Of a stretch of 64,000 nt of DNA, positions 1 to 12,150 are shown in pieces. Origin of the DNA: Cutaneotrichosporon cavernicola (taxonomy: Eukaryota > Basidiomycota > Tremellomycetes > Trichosporonales > Trichosporonaceae). The translations under genes and the position numbers were made by a program. Under the pieces are notes generated by a model. That model ran no database searches, was not told the DNA's origin, and was given only the letters and a program-made list of their open reading frames with translations. The number at the start of each line of letters is the position of its first letter. Within the stretch, counting starts at the first letter, position 1. The stretch is taken from positions 2,356,001 through 2,420,000 of the forward strand of contig NC_083396.1 in the NCBI RefSeq assembly GCF_030864355.1, given 5' to 3'.

Positions 1-956
1 CGCTTCCTACGGAGTTGCAAGCTGCTACATTCCGGTGTATTTCCTTCAATCGCCGCGACAGCTGCATCGCACGACATTCAGGCTACATACATACCTGAAT
101 CACAGCTGCGCATTGGCACACTCAACCACAACCACACTTGGTGTCCACCAGCAACACCAGACCGCCTCTACACTCGCGATCCGGTGACAAAAGGTGGTGC
201 GCCAGTTGGTCTTTGACTGTCGATCCTTGGTTCTATTCATTCGTCGTCGTTTCCGGCCACCCCTGCGCTCCGTCCTTGCTCGGCTGTTATCGTCAAAGCG
301 CAAGTTGAGTTGCGCGCAACCCTCCGCCGATCCTCCTTTCACTCCCCACGCCGAAACAACAACGCCAACTGCGCGCTTCTTTTCCTTTCTTTCCGCTAAT
401 CTTTGGTTCCAGTCCCCTTTGCCCCAGCCTCCGACACGACTGGGATATACTGGACCACTGCATAGCCTCACGTCACAGTGTTGAAAGCCGCTCTGTCAAC
501 AACGGCACGACGGTTGTAGTAGCTCGCCGGAACAGGCACGCAAACGGCTCCGCCCGCTTTCCCACACCGACCATCGTTCCACTTGACAACGACAGCCATT
601 TCACCAGAGCATAACCAAGCATAACCCAAACTCGAAAACAACATCCGCTGCACCAACAACAATACCAAACTGCGACTTGTTACAAAGTCGCTACCTGTCA
701 CTTCGGAGGATTGTTGTTGAATTCCCATCGGTAAGTGGCTTGCGGCGTGGGATCTTGAGAGCCAGGGGCGTGGCGTCGAGTGACTGTGCACATTCCCCGC
801 CTGGATGATCTCGTTGCTCGCATATGGGTCACGGACCTCCTCCCATCTGAGCTGGGAACACAGCCTTGCCCGGCGCAAGGGCTTGTCTTTCTTCTTGTCC
901 ATGTATCTAACTGTAGTGGATCCGTTCACTCCCGACTATTCTGAGAACTCACCAAA
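1..956. other. Upstream region of the first gene
   Basis: No supported coding sequence. The short ORFs here have no recognisable content. A GTAAGT donor near 731 suggests a 5' UTR intron that ends shortly before the ATG at 957, which sits in a good fungal start context (CAAAATGGCC). The remainder is presumably promoter and leader. Confidence 0.5.
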
Positions 957-2270
957 ATGGCCCCGAAGCCCCTCGGTGACGCTGGGCCTACGCCAACGCC
1001 TACGCCAACGAGAGTCGCTCGGGACTCGATCGTGACGGTCCTCAGCACGTTGCCTCCAGTTCAGGCTCCCACGGAATCAGCCACACCCACCAAGATCAAC
1101 ATTGGGCCTATTGTGGGCGGCCTCGTCGGAGGCATCGCGGCCGGCCTCGCCGCCATCGTCTTCGTGCTGTGGTACATCCGGCATCGGGAAGAGAATCGCG
1201 AAGCGGCTCGCCGCTCGTACGTACGTCGCCGGCACAAGCAGATGATGGCGCACGCCAAAGCGCGCAGCCAGTACTCTGCGTCGTCGTCGATATACAGCGG
1301 GACATTCCTCAAGACACCCTCGCCAACCGAGATGAGTTTCGACCCTTCGGTGCAATTACCCGCTCCATCCCGCACGTATATGAAGGCCAAGGAGTACGAC
1401 CTGTACAGCAGCGAACGCGGATACGGGTACGAGCCGCAGATGATCCTCCCTCCTGGGGGGCAATACGACGTGCAGGCTGGCTACGACCCGCGGCTCATCG
1501 CGGGAACTGAGATCATGGTCGACCGCCCAGACATTGACCAGCACAACCAGGACATGTTGCAAAACGCGCACCGCCGCTCCATGTCTTCGCAACGCCACCT
1601 GTCCGTGGCACCACCACCTCGCATGTCGCAGACCAACCCCACGACTGTGACCCGCACAAAGTCGACGAAGTCTATCAAGCGCAAATCGGTTCCTGTTCTC
1701 CCTCCTTCGCCCCCACCGACCGGCTCGTCCGATCCGTCATCCTCCCCAGGTTCGTCCCCACCCATATCCCCTCCCACAGACGACGCCGAGGAATGGCTGC
1801 AGCGCTCGCAGCGTGGTGTCCTTCGCGCCGCTGCGGCGGACCAGGCTGCCGCGAACGCCACCGTCCCCATTTCGAAGCGCCACCGCCCCTCGCGCTCCTC
1901 GCCCCTGGCAGCCGGCCCCGCCCAGATGGAGTCGCCCATGAACTTTGCCGCACCAACGATAGGACCCTCGCCTCCGATTTCGGACGACTCGGGCTCGAGC
2001 CACGCGTACGCCGCAGCCGCCCAGGGCGCGTGGGGCATCCCCTCCAACGAGGGCGGCATGGACTTTTCCCGCGGCAGCTTCTACGATGAAGAATCCGAGC
2101 CAGCCGTGCAAGCGACGGTTGGGGGCGGCCTCACTGCATCCGAGACGCACCACCTCTCGCCTCCGCCCGACGCGTTCGCCGAGTATGGCCAGTACATTGG
2201 TGGCATAGAAGCTGGGCTGAGTGCGGACGACGTTGTGGCCCGTGAACCCAATAACCCAGGCTGGATTTAG
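957..2270 (+). CDS. Single-pass membrane protein, Ser/Pro-rich cytoplasmic tail
   Basis: Uninterrupted 437-residue ORF. A short Thr/Pro-rich N-terminus (about residues 1-45) is followed by one hydrophobic Gly/Ala-rich transmembrane helix (about 48-72, starting GPIVGGLVGGIAAG). A basic stop-transfer stretch comes next (IRHREENREAARR), then a long low-complexity Ser/Pro/Ala-rich tail. This is the layout of fungal single-pass wall-sensor or Mid2/Wsc-like proteins, but there is no signal peptide and no cysteine-rich WSC domain, so that function is only a guess. The ATG at 957 was chosen for its context and because no upstream in-frame extension looks coding. An unseen upstream exon carrying a signal peptide is possible. 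The downstream neighbour (Cac2) is convergent. Confidence 0.75.
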   Translation: MAPKPLGDAGPTPTPTPTRVARDSIVTVLSTLPPVQAPTESATPTKINIGPIVGGLVGGIAAGLAAIVFVLWYIRHREENREAARRSYVRRRHKQMMAHAKARSQYSASSSIYSGTFLKTPSPTEMSFDPSVQLPAPSRTYMKAKEYDLYSSERGYGYEPQMILPPGGQYDVQAGYDPRLIAGTEIMVDRPDIDQHNQDMLQNAHRRSMSSQRHLSVAPPPRMSQTNPTTVTRTKSTKSIKRKSVPVLPPSPPPTGSSDPSSSPGSSPPISPPTDDAEEWLQRSQRGVLRAAAADQAAANATVPISKRHRPSRSSPLAAGPAQMESPMNFAAPTIGPSPPISDDSGSSHAYAAAAQGAWGIPSNEGGMDFSRGSFYDEESEPAVQATVGGGLTASETHHLSPPPDAFAEYGQYIGGIEAGLSADDVVAREPNNPGWI

Positions 2271-2943
2271 ATGGACGAGGACGATATCGGACTTTCGGAC
2301 CTTGACATTTTGTATCATTTGTATCTCATCGCATCTGTGGCGCATAGCATGCATCCTGCTGTTGCCTATGACTGAGGGAGCGAGTAAGCAAACGAATGGG
2401 ACCGAGTGGGAGGCTGGGTGGGAATGTGGAGCGAGTAGCTGGGGACCATTTACCAGCGGCTGACTCTTCGACGCAGACCCCGGGGTTGGCTGAAACACTT
2501 GACACCCCCGTCAAACAAGGAGATGACATGACTAAATTACATCCTGGCCGGTAAGGACGGGGTGAGGCACATGACCGACATGACCGAAATCAGGAAATCG
2601 TCATGCGCTGTTCCTGTTGACAAAATGCGATCCTGCCGCTTTTGGCCGACGGCGTGCTGGACATTACATTTGTGCCCTCCGAGAGACACTGACTGCCATG
2701 TTTGGTAAGATTTGGGTAGGTGGTTGACATCCTGTCCCGCCTCCGTTACGCGAGGACGCGTCATATCTAATTGAACCATTCCCACTCGACAGTTGCCACA
2801 TGTTGCGCGATTCCCCAATTACGAGTCGCGCGCACGTCGTAATCCGCGGGACCTTGAAGCAACTGGCACACACTGTCAATGCTTCAATGCTACATCTGTC
2901 GGCTACATCTATGATACGGCACAAGCCACGTCCGTGCCGAACC
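2271..2943. other. Convergent intergenic region
   Basis: Lies between the stop codons of the membrane protein (+) and Cac2 (-). Presumed 3' UTRs. No conserved ORF or RNA is seen. Confidence 0.5.
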
Positions 2944-5436
2944 CTACTCTGCGCCCAGGTGCTGGAGCGCAACGCGGCGTTTCTTCCTCGGCTGGCCAGC
3001 CTCGTCGGCTCCCCGCTTTCCGCTGTCGTCTGCCTCGGAGTTGGCGGCCGAAGGGCGGCGCACAGCCGCAACCATCTCGTCCTCGCTTGGTGTTGGGAGC
3101 GGCTGGTCCACGCTGCTTGCTGACGACGGAGCGCGCTGCCGAGCGAACAGGGGCGGGGGTACGGCCGCGCTCGAAGCTACTGACGATTCGCGCTCACTCC
3201 GTGGCGGGGCGGGGCTCGCGCGCATCGTCGATACGGAGGGAGAGTGCGGGGTGGGCGTCGCCGCGGCCGAGGTGCCTCCACCATGTGTCAGGGCAATTGC
3301 TGCCAGCTGACGGTGGTGTTGTTGTGTCGGGTGGATGGTGCCCAGCTCACCGAGGTCGAAAACAACAATGGAGCAGTAGCCGTCCGCACTCGAGAGCATC
3401 ATGGCCTGGCCGTCTGGAGACCTGAATGTCAGCTGCCATGAATGATATTAGCTCACCAGGCAATGTCGGTGAAGCCCGCGTAATGGAGCCCGCGGAAGAT
3501 GGCGACTGGCCCAGCCTGCTGTGTGTCGTACAGTAACACTGCGTCCTGACACGCGACAGCGTACAGGAGACGGTACGGAAGGGCAAAGACGCTTCCCAAG
3601 GGCCTGTCCTTGCTCTTGTCCTCACTGTCCTTGTTGGGAGGTGGAGGTGGTGGCATTGACAGGGACACATGGATAGGCGACGGGTTGGAGGCGTCGAGGG
3701 TGATTTGCTTCGGCTCGTTCGGGGTGGAGGTGGTGCCCGTTGTCCGCAGGTCGTAGAATATAGGCGAGAAGCGGATGCATACGGCTGGCGTCTTGTGGCC
3801 GGGAAGGTGGGCGATCGGGTTGCGTGCGAGATTAGCGCGCGAGTAGATGTATACTGTTGGCTTGGCAGAGTCCATTGCTCGCGGCCGAGCAGCAGGGGAA
3901 GGCGCGGTGAGGCTCTCAGAGCCCGAGCCGTCATGCGACAAACTGCGCGCAACGAGCAGTGGCGATCCTTTGTATATCTGGTCCTCGATTAATCCTGCCG
4001 GTGTGAGAAGCAGGCTGCCGTCAGGTGAGAAGGACAGCCGACGGAAGAAGCGCGTCACACTCTCGTCACCGTAGAGGCGCTGGCTTATCGACTGTACGGC
4101 TGGAGCAGGCGCACGCATGGCAGGCAATGGAGGGATGGGCGAGGGAGAACGCCCGCGACCGAGGGCCGAGACACTAAGAGCCGGCGACCCTGGCGCCTGG
4201 GAGGAGAATGAAGAGCGGCGCGAGCTGGTGCCCTTGTGCCCAGAGCCTGGTGGTGGAGGGTTCATTGCGCTCGTGTTGGGCGTCGAAGGAACAGAGATGG
4301 AACTGGGAGTAGGGGGAGGCTGTGGCTGGCTTCCCCCTGCAGCTGTAGCGGAAGGCTGCTCAGTCATTTCAGAAGCAGTGGTCACGACAGACCCCGCCTC
4401 GGACGTCGTCGATCCTCGCCGTACCAGTGATGGGCGTGACACTCCCGGGATCGAGGGCGTCCTCGAATGGCGAATCTCCATGCGTGAAGGACGCGAGACG
4501 GGGTGCACGTCGGCCACACCATTACGGAACGAGAACGTATTGACATGGACCGCACTGTGGTCAGCTCAAGCAATCTCCTCAGCATACCGGTCGCTGCTCT
4601 GCGTCGCGATGTACTCGTTGAGCGGGTCCCAGTTCACGCCCTGGACAATGTGCGCGTGCTCGCGCAGGGCAAACACACATTCTCCTTGTTTGTCAGCTTC
4701 GGGCCCCACATCATGACCCACCCGTCGAGGCCTTCCAGATGGTCGCAGTGTTGTCCGTCGAGCCGGCAATGAAGAAGTCGCCATCGGGTGACCAGGCAAG
4801 GTCCATAACGTGCTTGTTTGTGACCTGGAGCATCTTCTGAGGACGCCAGTGCTCCTTATCCGGCGTCTCCTCGGGCGTCTCACCAAACGTAGTCGTCGGC
4901 CTGTCAGACGCGACCCAGAGGATGACATTTCCGTCGTCACTAGCCGAAGCGAGCATCTGGCCGCTAGGCGAGAAGCGCACGACGTTGACCGCTGCCGTGT
5001 GCTTGGACAGTGTGGCGAGGTACTCGACACGTGGTGGATGGGGTGCGACCTCTTGTCCTGTGAGGGCCGCGTGCGTAGCCGCGTTAACCGTTGGGATATT
5101 GGGGTGGATCATCCAGAGCTATCCATCAGATACGCGCTGTGCACTGGTACTCACCCGGACCTTGAAGTCACCGCCGCATGTTGCAAAGCGGTATGCGCGG
5201 GCTGGTGCGGCAGCTGGTGGTTTCTCGGAGCGCTCTTCCTCCTCTATGGTCGCGGGAAGGAGGCGCTTCAACTGGCTAACCGGCAGCGGCTGAAAGTCGC
5301 ACGAGTAGATTGCCTGCGTCTCGTGCCAGCTGGTGTTAGCGGGACCCGTCTGGTACGTGGTTCTAACACAGGAACTGGGAAGAGGGAGGAACGAAATGAG
5401 AAGGACGTACGCTATCTCGAGGACTTTTGGCCTCAT
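2944..5436 (-). CDS. CAC2: Chromatin assembly factor 1 subunit B (p60/Cac2), WD40
   Basis: Middle subunit of CAF-1, which deposits H3-H4 on newly replicated DNA in the nucleus. Six exons can be read. Exon 1 (5436-5411) encodes only MRPKVLEIA. Exon 2 begins at 5362 and ends GGDFKVR. Exon 3 opens LWMIHPNIPTVNA and holds the classic repeats HTAAVNVVRFSPSGQMLASA and HVMDLAWSPDGDFFIAGS. A short exon follows with GVNWDPLNEYIATQSSDR. A long exon (about 4550-3453) carries a Ser/Pro-rich insert plus GFTDIAW. The last exon has MMLSSADGYCSIVVF and a disordered tail with a basic KKRR patch. SSADGYCSIV and WDPLNKYIATQSSDR-type motifs are diagnostic of p60. About 750 residues. Intron 1 is 48 nt and lacks an in-frame stop, so a retained form would stay open. 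Divergent from RAD51. Confidence 0.93.
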
Positions 5437-6736
5437 CTTTGATGAGTGGTCAGAGGAAGGTGGTGAGGTGCGAGGTGTGTCACACGGAGCGAGGGCTCAA
5501 GCGATGCGTGAAGACTACCCAACGGGCGATGGGAAGGAGTTTCGAAGTGGTGGAGGAGAGGTGAGGAAGGAGGGGAATGTTGGGCTCGAGTAGATGATCT
5601 ATCTAGTGAGTTGTGCGGATCCGGATGGAGGTAAGGTAGGCTGCGTGCAGACTGAGGACTGAGGGTCTCAGATAGATTCCTCCTCGATATTGGCCGGAAA
5701 CAGATATGAGCGGTTACGGAACCGCGGTTGGCAAGTTTGGAATGACACTGGGTGGACGTTGAGTGTCGTGCTGAGGCGCTGCTGTATGATAGTGGGTGGA
5801 TGTGGAAGTGACAAAAGATGATGGACGAGGATGGACAAGGTTGGGAGTGATGAGAGTCAGATTGCTCGCGAGAGGGGAGACGGAACGGGAGGGTGACTGG
5901 GTGGCTAGGTGGGGGTGGCCGGCAGGCAATAGGGGAGGGTTTGTTCAGTTCAACCTCTAACCACAGTTGGTGGGTGTCACAGTTGACCCCTTCCTTCCAT
6001 CCATCTATCCATCCTTCCATCCATCCATCCATCCATCCACATTCTATGTAATACGCTCCTTCACCTAGAGAAGGCGCTTCTCAGCTCAATGCACGCTCTG
6101 TAACAAACTGGGCTGTGGTGGGTTGTCCGTGGCGATCACCAGCCTCGGAGCTGTGAACCTGGCCTCATTCAGTGTTCTTGTCGATACGATCCATGGGCTG
6201 TCGGGGAACTCGATCTCACACTCTCAAACTCTCAGAACTGGATCTAAAGGCGCTTGGTGGGTGACAGACCCACGACGCCTGGGTCCGTCCGAGATGCACC
6301 TCACAGTCGACTTCGAGTATTCCGTCTATCATCACATATCTACATTGTTGGACACTACGTCGTTCCCGGCCTTTGACAACCCCAAGATGGTGGTGCTCCT
6401 GATGTCACTGTTCTGCCAAGCCACCTACAGCCCTTTCATCGGAAGTGAATTGACCAGGATCGCCGATTAGAATCTCACTCCCAATACAAACCCTTCTAAT
6501 CCCCCTGGTAACCCTAATGCCCACAGCACCAGGGCCAATACAGGCACTGGCAGGCGGGACCAAATCGGGCCAGTCCGGTCAACTGCAATGGTGCCTGAGT
6601 AGTGCACACGTCAACTGGCGCTCGGACGCGCCTAACCAACTTCAAAACAAATCACCGCCGCCCACTTAGCCAGTGTAACCACTTGATCATACTTGAATAC
6701 CTCACCTGCTTCACCTTTGCCACCAACACATTGACA
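5437..6736. promoter_or_regulatory. Divergent region between Cac2 and RAD51
   Basis: About 1.3 kb between two divergent start codons, so it holds both promoters. It contains an (ATCC)n microsatellite. A 115-codon ORF at 6123-6470 begins with TTG and has no recognisable content. No individual regulatory element can be assigned with confidence. Confidence 0.5.
5995..6039. repeat. (ATCC)n microsatellite
   Basis: Imperfect tandem CCAT/ATCC tetranucleotide tract seen directly in the Cac2-RAD51 intergenic region. Confidence 0.9.
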
Positions 6737-8101
6737 ATGAGCGCCGAGCACGACCCATTCGCAGCGCAGGAGGGTGAGGAGGATCAGTTTGAGATCCTCG
6801 GCCCTATGGTGGTGGCCAAGCTTGCCGTGCGTTGTCTCCTTCCCCCAGAGTGTAGGCGCTCGCTGACACACAGGAATACGGCATTTCGACGCAGGATTGC
6901 GCAAAGCTGGCGGAAGCTGGCCTACACACCATTGAGGCCGTCGCATTCACGCCCAAGAAACAATTGTGCACCATCAAGGGCATCTCCGAGGCCAAGGCCG
7001 ACAAGATCCTCGCTGAGGGTAGGGGGAAGGTTGGGGTGGCGCTGATGACTAGCATGCAAGCTTGTTCCGATGGGCTTTACGACCGCCACGGAGATCCACC
7101 ACCGTCGCTCTGAGCTCGTGCACATTACCACGGGGTCTGTGGGCCTCGATACTATCCTCGGCGGTGAGCTTGACGGTTGATCCTGAAGCTGACAGCTGGC
7201 GGTATCGAGACTGGCGCGATTACTGAGCTGTTTGGTATGTTACGTTACGAGGCTCTTTGGGTCGTCGGCTGACATCAGGCGAGTTCCGCACTGGCAAGTC
7301 GCAGATCTGCCACACGCTCGCGGTCACATGTCAGGTGAGCCCATTATCCGCATTGCAGCTGACATCAGCTCCCTGTCTCGATGGGCGGCGGTGAGGGCAA
7401 GTGCCTCTACATCGACACTGAGGGAACTTTTCGCCCTGTTCGCATGCTCGCCGTGGCTGAGCGCTATGGCCTCAACGGCGAGGAGGTGCTCGACAACGTC
7501 GCCTATGCCCGTGCATACAACGCCGACCACCAGATGCAGCTCCTTGTCCAGGCGAGCGCTATGATGGCTGAGTCTCGGTGAGCTCACGACTCTCATACAT
7601 GAGCTAACGGCAGTTTCTCTCTCTTGATAGTCGACTCTTGCACGTCGCTCTACCGTACCGACTTCTCTGGTCGTGGCGAGCTGAGCGCACGACAGATGCA
7701 TCTCGCCAAGTTTCTGCGTACACTTATGCGACTGGCCGACGAGGTAAGATCCACGTGGGCGTCTCTTTCTGACAGCAGTTCGGCGTCGCGGTCGTCGTCA
7801 CCAACCAGGTCGTGGCACAGGTAGACGGAGGCCAGTTCGCACAAGCCGATGCCAAGAAGCCCATGTAAGCTACTGACGCGGCCATGGCTGACTATCAGTG
7901 GTGGTAACATCATGGCCCACGCGTCTACGACGCGTCTGTCGTTGCGCAAGGGACGAGGCTCATCGCGTGTCTGCCGCATCGTTGACAGCCCATGCCTACC
8001 AGAGGCCGAAGGCATCTTCGCCATCAAGTGAGTTGAGCTGTTTTGAGCAAACTGACACTAGCGCGAACGGTATCGGCGATCCAGAGGAGTTGAAGGAGTA
8101 G
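6737..8101 (+). CDS. RAD51: RAD51 recombinase
   Basis: RecA-family strand-exchange protein of homologous recombination. Ten exons: 6737-6826, 6874-7018, 7053-7163, 7196-7234, 7279-7334, 7369-7577, 7614-7743, 7779-7864, 7899-8027, 8062-8101. They sum to 1035 nt (344 aa). The N-terminal helix-hairpin-helix domain is present ([18 protein letters not shown]). Walker A is GEFRTGKS, followed by [20 protein letters not shown] and [10 protein letters not shown]. Walker B is [12 protein letters not shown]. The L1/L2 DNA-binding segment and the [20 protein letters not shown] core are intact. The end is [10 protein letters not shown]. Length and motifs are normal for fungal Rad51, distinct from the meiotic Dmc1 (which it could only be by misassignment; the [19 protein letters not shown] context favours Rad51). 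All introns are 32-47 nt. Confidence 0.97.
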
Positions 8102-8700
8102 TGAAACTACTAACCTGTGGTACCCTCTGGCTTGGCATGTGTAGCTGTTATATTATAGTACGGTTTGTGTGTACATGTGGGATTAAAAAGCGACAAGGGC
8201 TATGATCCATCGCGCTCTCAGGTGTTAGACAAGTCAGGTTCGTGGTCTCCAACTTTTTTGCAGATCTCCGTGGTTAGCTTGGGTACGTGGATCTGTAGAG
8301 TGAAGTTAATTTGGTCCCGTTCCCTATTTCCCGCCAAGGAACCGACGAACTCCCTAGGCACTTGGTATTCCTCCTCAGGGAACAAGTATATTCACGGATC
8401 AAAGGGATCCCTTGAATCTAAAGGAACGTGAGCACTTGGAGTACTTTGAATGTGGCCCAGCCGTGAAACCTGAACTCGTACTTGGTGTGTCTCCTACACA
8501 CGTCCAGCACCTCAACCAACTCGGCGTTGCAACCCATTCACCCCGACAACCCATTCACTTCATTTCATTCAACTCTCCCATGCTCTCCCATCTCCATCCT
8601 TAAAATAACAAACTCGAACACCACTCGAACACTCAGAACACCCTCCCCCCCTTCCTCTTCGCCCCAGTCGCGTCTCACGACCACTACGACCTACCTAGCG
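8102..8700. other. RAD51 3' region and GT69 promoter
   Basis: Tandem-gene spacer. No supported ORF. It is relatively AT-rich near 8140-8160 and becomes C-rich toward the GT69 start. Confidence 0.5.
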
Positions 8701-10746
8701 ATGCGGCCCCTTTCCTCCTCATCACTGTGGAAGCGCGCACCAAGCGCTGGCTCGCTGCTCATCGGTGTGCTTGTTGGACTGCTCGTTGCGTCACTTTTGA
8801 GGCAAGGAGAGGTGCGTTGCTTTGTTGTTGTGGGTTGATGCTGACGCACGCGTTTTTGCTATGTTGTACACGCTCCATATTCCTACTCCAACTCCACTCC
8901 GGTCGCGCTGGTCATTCGATCTGTTATCCCCTAAACATCCTTCATCGACGACTGGCTGCTTTGCACCCCCCGCCGTGTGTCCCTCATCCCACTGCCCCAC
9001 TTCGGTGAATCTGTCCCTCCTCGCACACTGCATTCGCCGCGACCCATCGCACATTACTCTGCCTCACCCGCTCTCTCTTCCCTCTCTCTCTCCCTCCCCC
9101 TCCCCCATCCCTACCTTCCCTCCTCCCACTCGGCCACCCTCCCTTTCCCCCGGCGCTCTTCTCTTGGCTCGTCGTTCCTCATCCCAGCGCACCCCGCCAC
9201 AATGGCAACCCGGCGGCGGTAGCAGCTTGTACCCCAACGCTGTGACTGGCGGTCGGATTGGCAAGATCACTTCGTTGCCGAACATGGACCAGCGTCTGCG
9301 CATCCTCAAGCTCCTGGGCACGATTAGCGCGAAGCACACGCGCGAGTGCACGCGCAACCCGCAGAGGCTATACGTCGAGCAGGCCAAGGAGCGGTACCAA
9401 CAGTTGATCGGACACAAGACGGGCTGGCGGTCTGGTGGCGGACTCTTTGGGCTGCTTGGCGGTGGCGCGTCCACCAAAGACCGTGAGCAGCTCAAGCTTG
9501 ACGACTCGCGATTCACTCGGCGTGACGTGCTCGCGCGCAACCTCATGTCTCTGCAGGGGCCAGACGACCACAAGTACTTCTTCGCAATCAACCTGTACGA
9601 GTCGTTTGACATTATCCCGGATCTGTTCTCAACATTGTTCAAGGCGGCGGCCATTCTGGGCTACCACAACGTCATGGTGTCAATCTACGAGAACGGATCC
9701 AAGGACCAGACGAAAGCGTTACTCCGACTGTTCGACGCACTGTGCCGTTCTGTCGGGATGAACGTGATTATCCGTTCGTCTGCGCGTACCCGTGGCCAGT
9801 TCAACCACCGTATCGAGTACCTCGCCGAGGTGCGCAACTCTGCCATGGTGCCGCTCCACGAGCTCCGCGACCAGGGGGAGTACTACGACTCGATCGTGTT
9901 CATGAACGATATCCTGCCCTGCGTCGATGACCTGCTCGAGCTCATCTGGCAGAGCCGGAGGCAGAACGCCGGCATCACCTGCGCCGCCGACTACATGTAC
10001 CACGACGAGATCGGCTCGCCGGTCTTCTACGACAACTGGGTTGCCCGTGACCTGAATGGCACGGCGCTGGAGAACGCTCCCTTCGAGCAGGTCTTCCGCC
10101 ACTCGGAGAGCTCGCACCGCTTTCAGCGCCACCTGCCCGTCCAGGTCCAGAGCTGCTGGAACGGCGTGGCCGTCCTGGACCCAGCTCCGTTCTACGAGGC
10201 CATGCCCGTCAAGTTCCGCATGGCCGAGCTCACAGAAGACGAGTGCTCGGCGTCCGAGTGCTCGCTCATCTGCAACGATTACTGGGCCATGGGGTACGGG
10301 CGCATCATCATGGTGCCGCGCGTCAAGCTTGCATATGACAAGAAGGTATACGACATCATCCACCCCGAGCGCCGCAACTTGACGGCTATCCGTGGATACA
10401 AGCGCCTTGGTGGGATGCCCGACGACCCGCGCTCGGATCCCCAGGACCGAAGCTGGTACGGCCCACACGACCGACTGTTTACTCCGGAAGAGGACCTCGA
10501 GTTGGACTTCAAGCCAGGACCCAAGTCAGGTGAGTTGAGCACCATGAGCGAAGCGGGTGGTGGTGGATGGACGTTGGTGCTGAGTGGCGCGAAGGTTAGC
10601 TGACGGCAGTCTGGTGCTGGGGATGGGACGGAGCTGGTGACCTTGACGGACCCGACGTCGACCCCATCTGGGAGGACCAGGCGCCGCAGTCGTCTAAGCC
10701 CGAGGCTGTCAAGATCAAGCACTACCGCAACCTCCGTGGCTACTAG
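8701..10746 (+). CDS. GT69 family mannosyltransferase (CAP59/CMT1-like)
   Basis: Type II Golgi glycosyltransferase of the cryptococcal capsule/mannan alpha-1,3-mannosyltransferase family. Three exons (8701-8811, 9188-10529, 10610-10746) total 1590 nt, 529 aa. Exon 1 gives a short cytoplasmic tail (MRPLSSSSLWKR) and signal anchor (SLLIGVLVGLLVASLL). The catalytic domain has KYFFAINLYESFDIIPDL, the VSIYENGSKDQT segment, a DILPCVDDLLELIW metal-site region (the family's DxD-like area is FMNDI), CAADYMYHDE, SCWNGVAVLDP, and a C-terminal disordered tail ending NLRGY. Intron 1 is long (376 nt) and very CT-rich, unlike the other introns here; the acceptor at 9187 restores frame. The exact acceptor substrate (capsule-like polysaccharide or mannoprotein) cannot be told from sequence. 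Confidence 0.9.
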
Positions 10747-10948
10747 CCATCCCATTAGACAGCCCACCCCGGGCGAGTACACTCCTTTCATAGATCCATT
10801 GAGTATGGACACTGGCGTGATGAGCAGAGTGTTAGTGCCCTATAGCACTGACCGCCTGATGTCAAATCACTAGGAAGGACAGCAGTTACCATATCCCGCA
10901 GCCGTCACGTTGTCCAATACATGCATGAGTAGTGTCTAACCCCTCGAT

Positions 10949-11937
10949 CTAGACCTCAACCTCGGTCTTGACCTCCTTCGGCCACCCCCAGAACCGCCTG
11001 TCCCGGCCCAGCGCCCTCTCGTCACGGGGCAGCGTGTCCTCCTTGGCCCGCACGATGCCAATAAACTGCTTGACGCCGCGGGGCTTGTTGACGTTCGGGC
11101 GGGCGGCATCTTTGGCTGCCTGGGCGACCGAGTCGATCGCGCGGTGAGGGTACGGCATGGAGGAGGTGTAGAACTTGATGTACCCCGGCTCGAGGGCGTA
11201 GAGCGTGTTGTCGCGGCCGATGCCGACGTGCTGGCCGGGACGGATGCCCGAGCCGAGCTGGCGGACGAGGATCTGGCCGGGGAGGACGTATTCGTCTGAC
11301 GTTAGGAGCGGAGCGGAGCGAAGCGAGTGAGGGAGAGGAGGGTGTTTGGGGAAGGAGGAGGGGAAACAAGCGAGCTCAGAAGTGGGCTCGGCTGAGCTCG
11401 CCATCCCAGACGGTTTACTGCGCACCAAAGGATGTCACTTGGCCAGCCGGGCAGTCCATTTCCTCCCACCACACGACAATTCAAATTGATTGCAAGTCAC
11501 ACCGTGCGCCCACCGGGGGGCCCTCCCCACCTTGCCCTCCCCCCATTGCCCTCCCCCCCCCCCCTTTTCCCCTTCCCCTTTCTTTGAGTGACGCACTAGT
11601 GAACTTCTTGACACCCAACCGCTTGCCGCTCGAGTCACGACCGTTACGCGATGAACCACCACCGCGCTTCGTGGCCGTACGGATCTGGATCTGGAGGCCT
11701 GGGGTCAGCCACTAATGTTCTCAAGCTCCGGTCCAGGCGGGCGGAGTGTCGTTGCTGTCATTCAACTCGTTGAATGTTGCAGCCGCGTCCACCACCAGTC
11801 GCTTTGCGGCCAGCACTGGAAAGAGCTAGGCCAGGCGCCGACTCACCTGAAGGACCGGCAAACAGCTCCTGGCGGAGGTCGGCGCCGAGTGATGCGCGAG
11901 CGAGCGCTGATGTGCGGGATAGGATCGGGCCGAACAT
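10949..11937 (-). CDS. MRP7: Mitochondrial ribosomal protein bL27m
   Basis: Large-subunit mitoribosome protein near the peptidyl-transferase centre. Three exons (11937-11847, 11698-11597, 11295-10949) total 540 nt, 179 aa. Exon 1 is a basic and hydroxylated mitochondrial presequence ([18 protein letters not shown]). Exon 2 carries the L27 signature [20 protein letters not shown]. Exon 3 has [20 protein letters not shown] and [17 protein letters not shown], both typical of L27, then a fungal C-terminal extension. Intron 2 (11596-11296) is long and holds a 12-C homopolymer. Convergent with the GT69 gene and divergent from the F-box gene. Confidence 0.95.
11553..11564. repeat. Poly-C homopolymer in L27 intron
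   Basis: Twelve consecutive C on the plus strand within intron 2 of the mitochondrial L27 gene. Confidence 0.9.
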
Positions 11938-12150
11938 TGTCGTCGTCGTCGTCGTCGTTGATGTCTTTTAGTTGAAGCGATTTCGGTGAGGTGAGGAGGA
12001 GATCGGATCTTTTGGATACAGCGGGACCAAAACCACGTGGATCTACACTCCTCCACCTGAATCCACTGGTGGAGGTTATCCGGCCCCAAGCCCATATCCT
12101 CCAACCCCTCTCTTGATCTCTTGCCCCCATTCCGACCTCAACAGCTGACC

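Noticed and set aside
6123..6470. 115-codon ORF upstream of RAD51
   Set aside because: Begins with TTG, no motif, lies in a divergent promoter region.
10279..10812. 177-codon minus-strand ORF over the end of the GT69 gene
   Set aside because: Shadow of the GT69 reading frame and its last exon.
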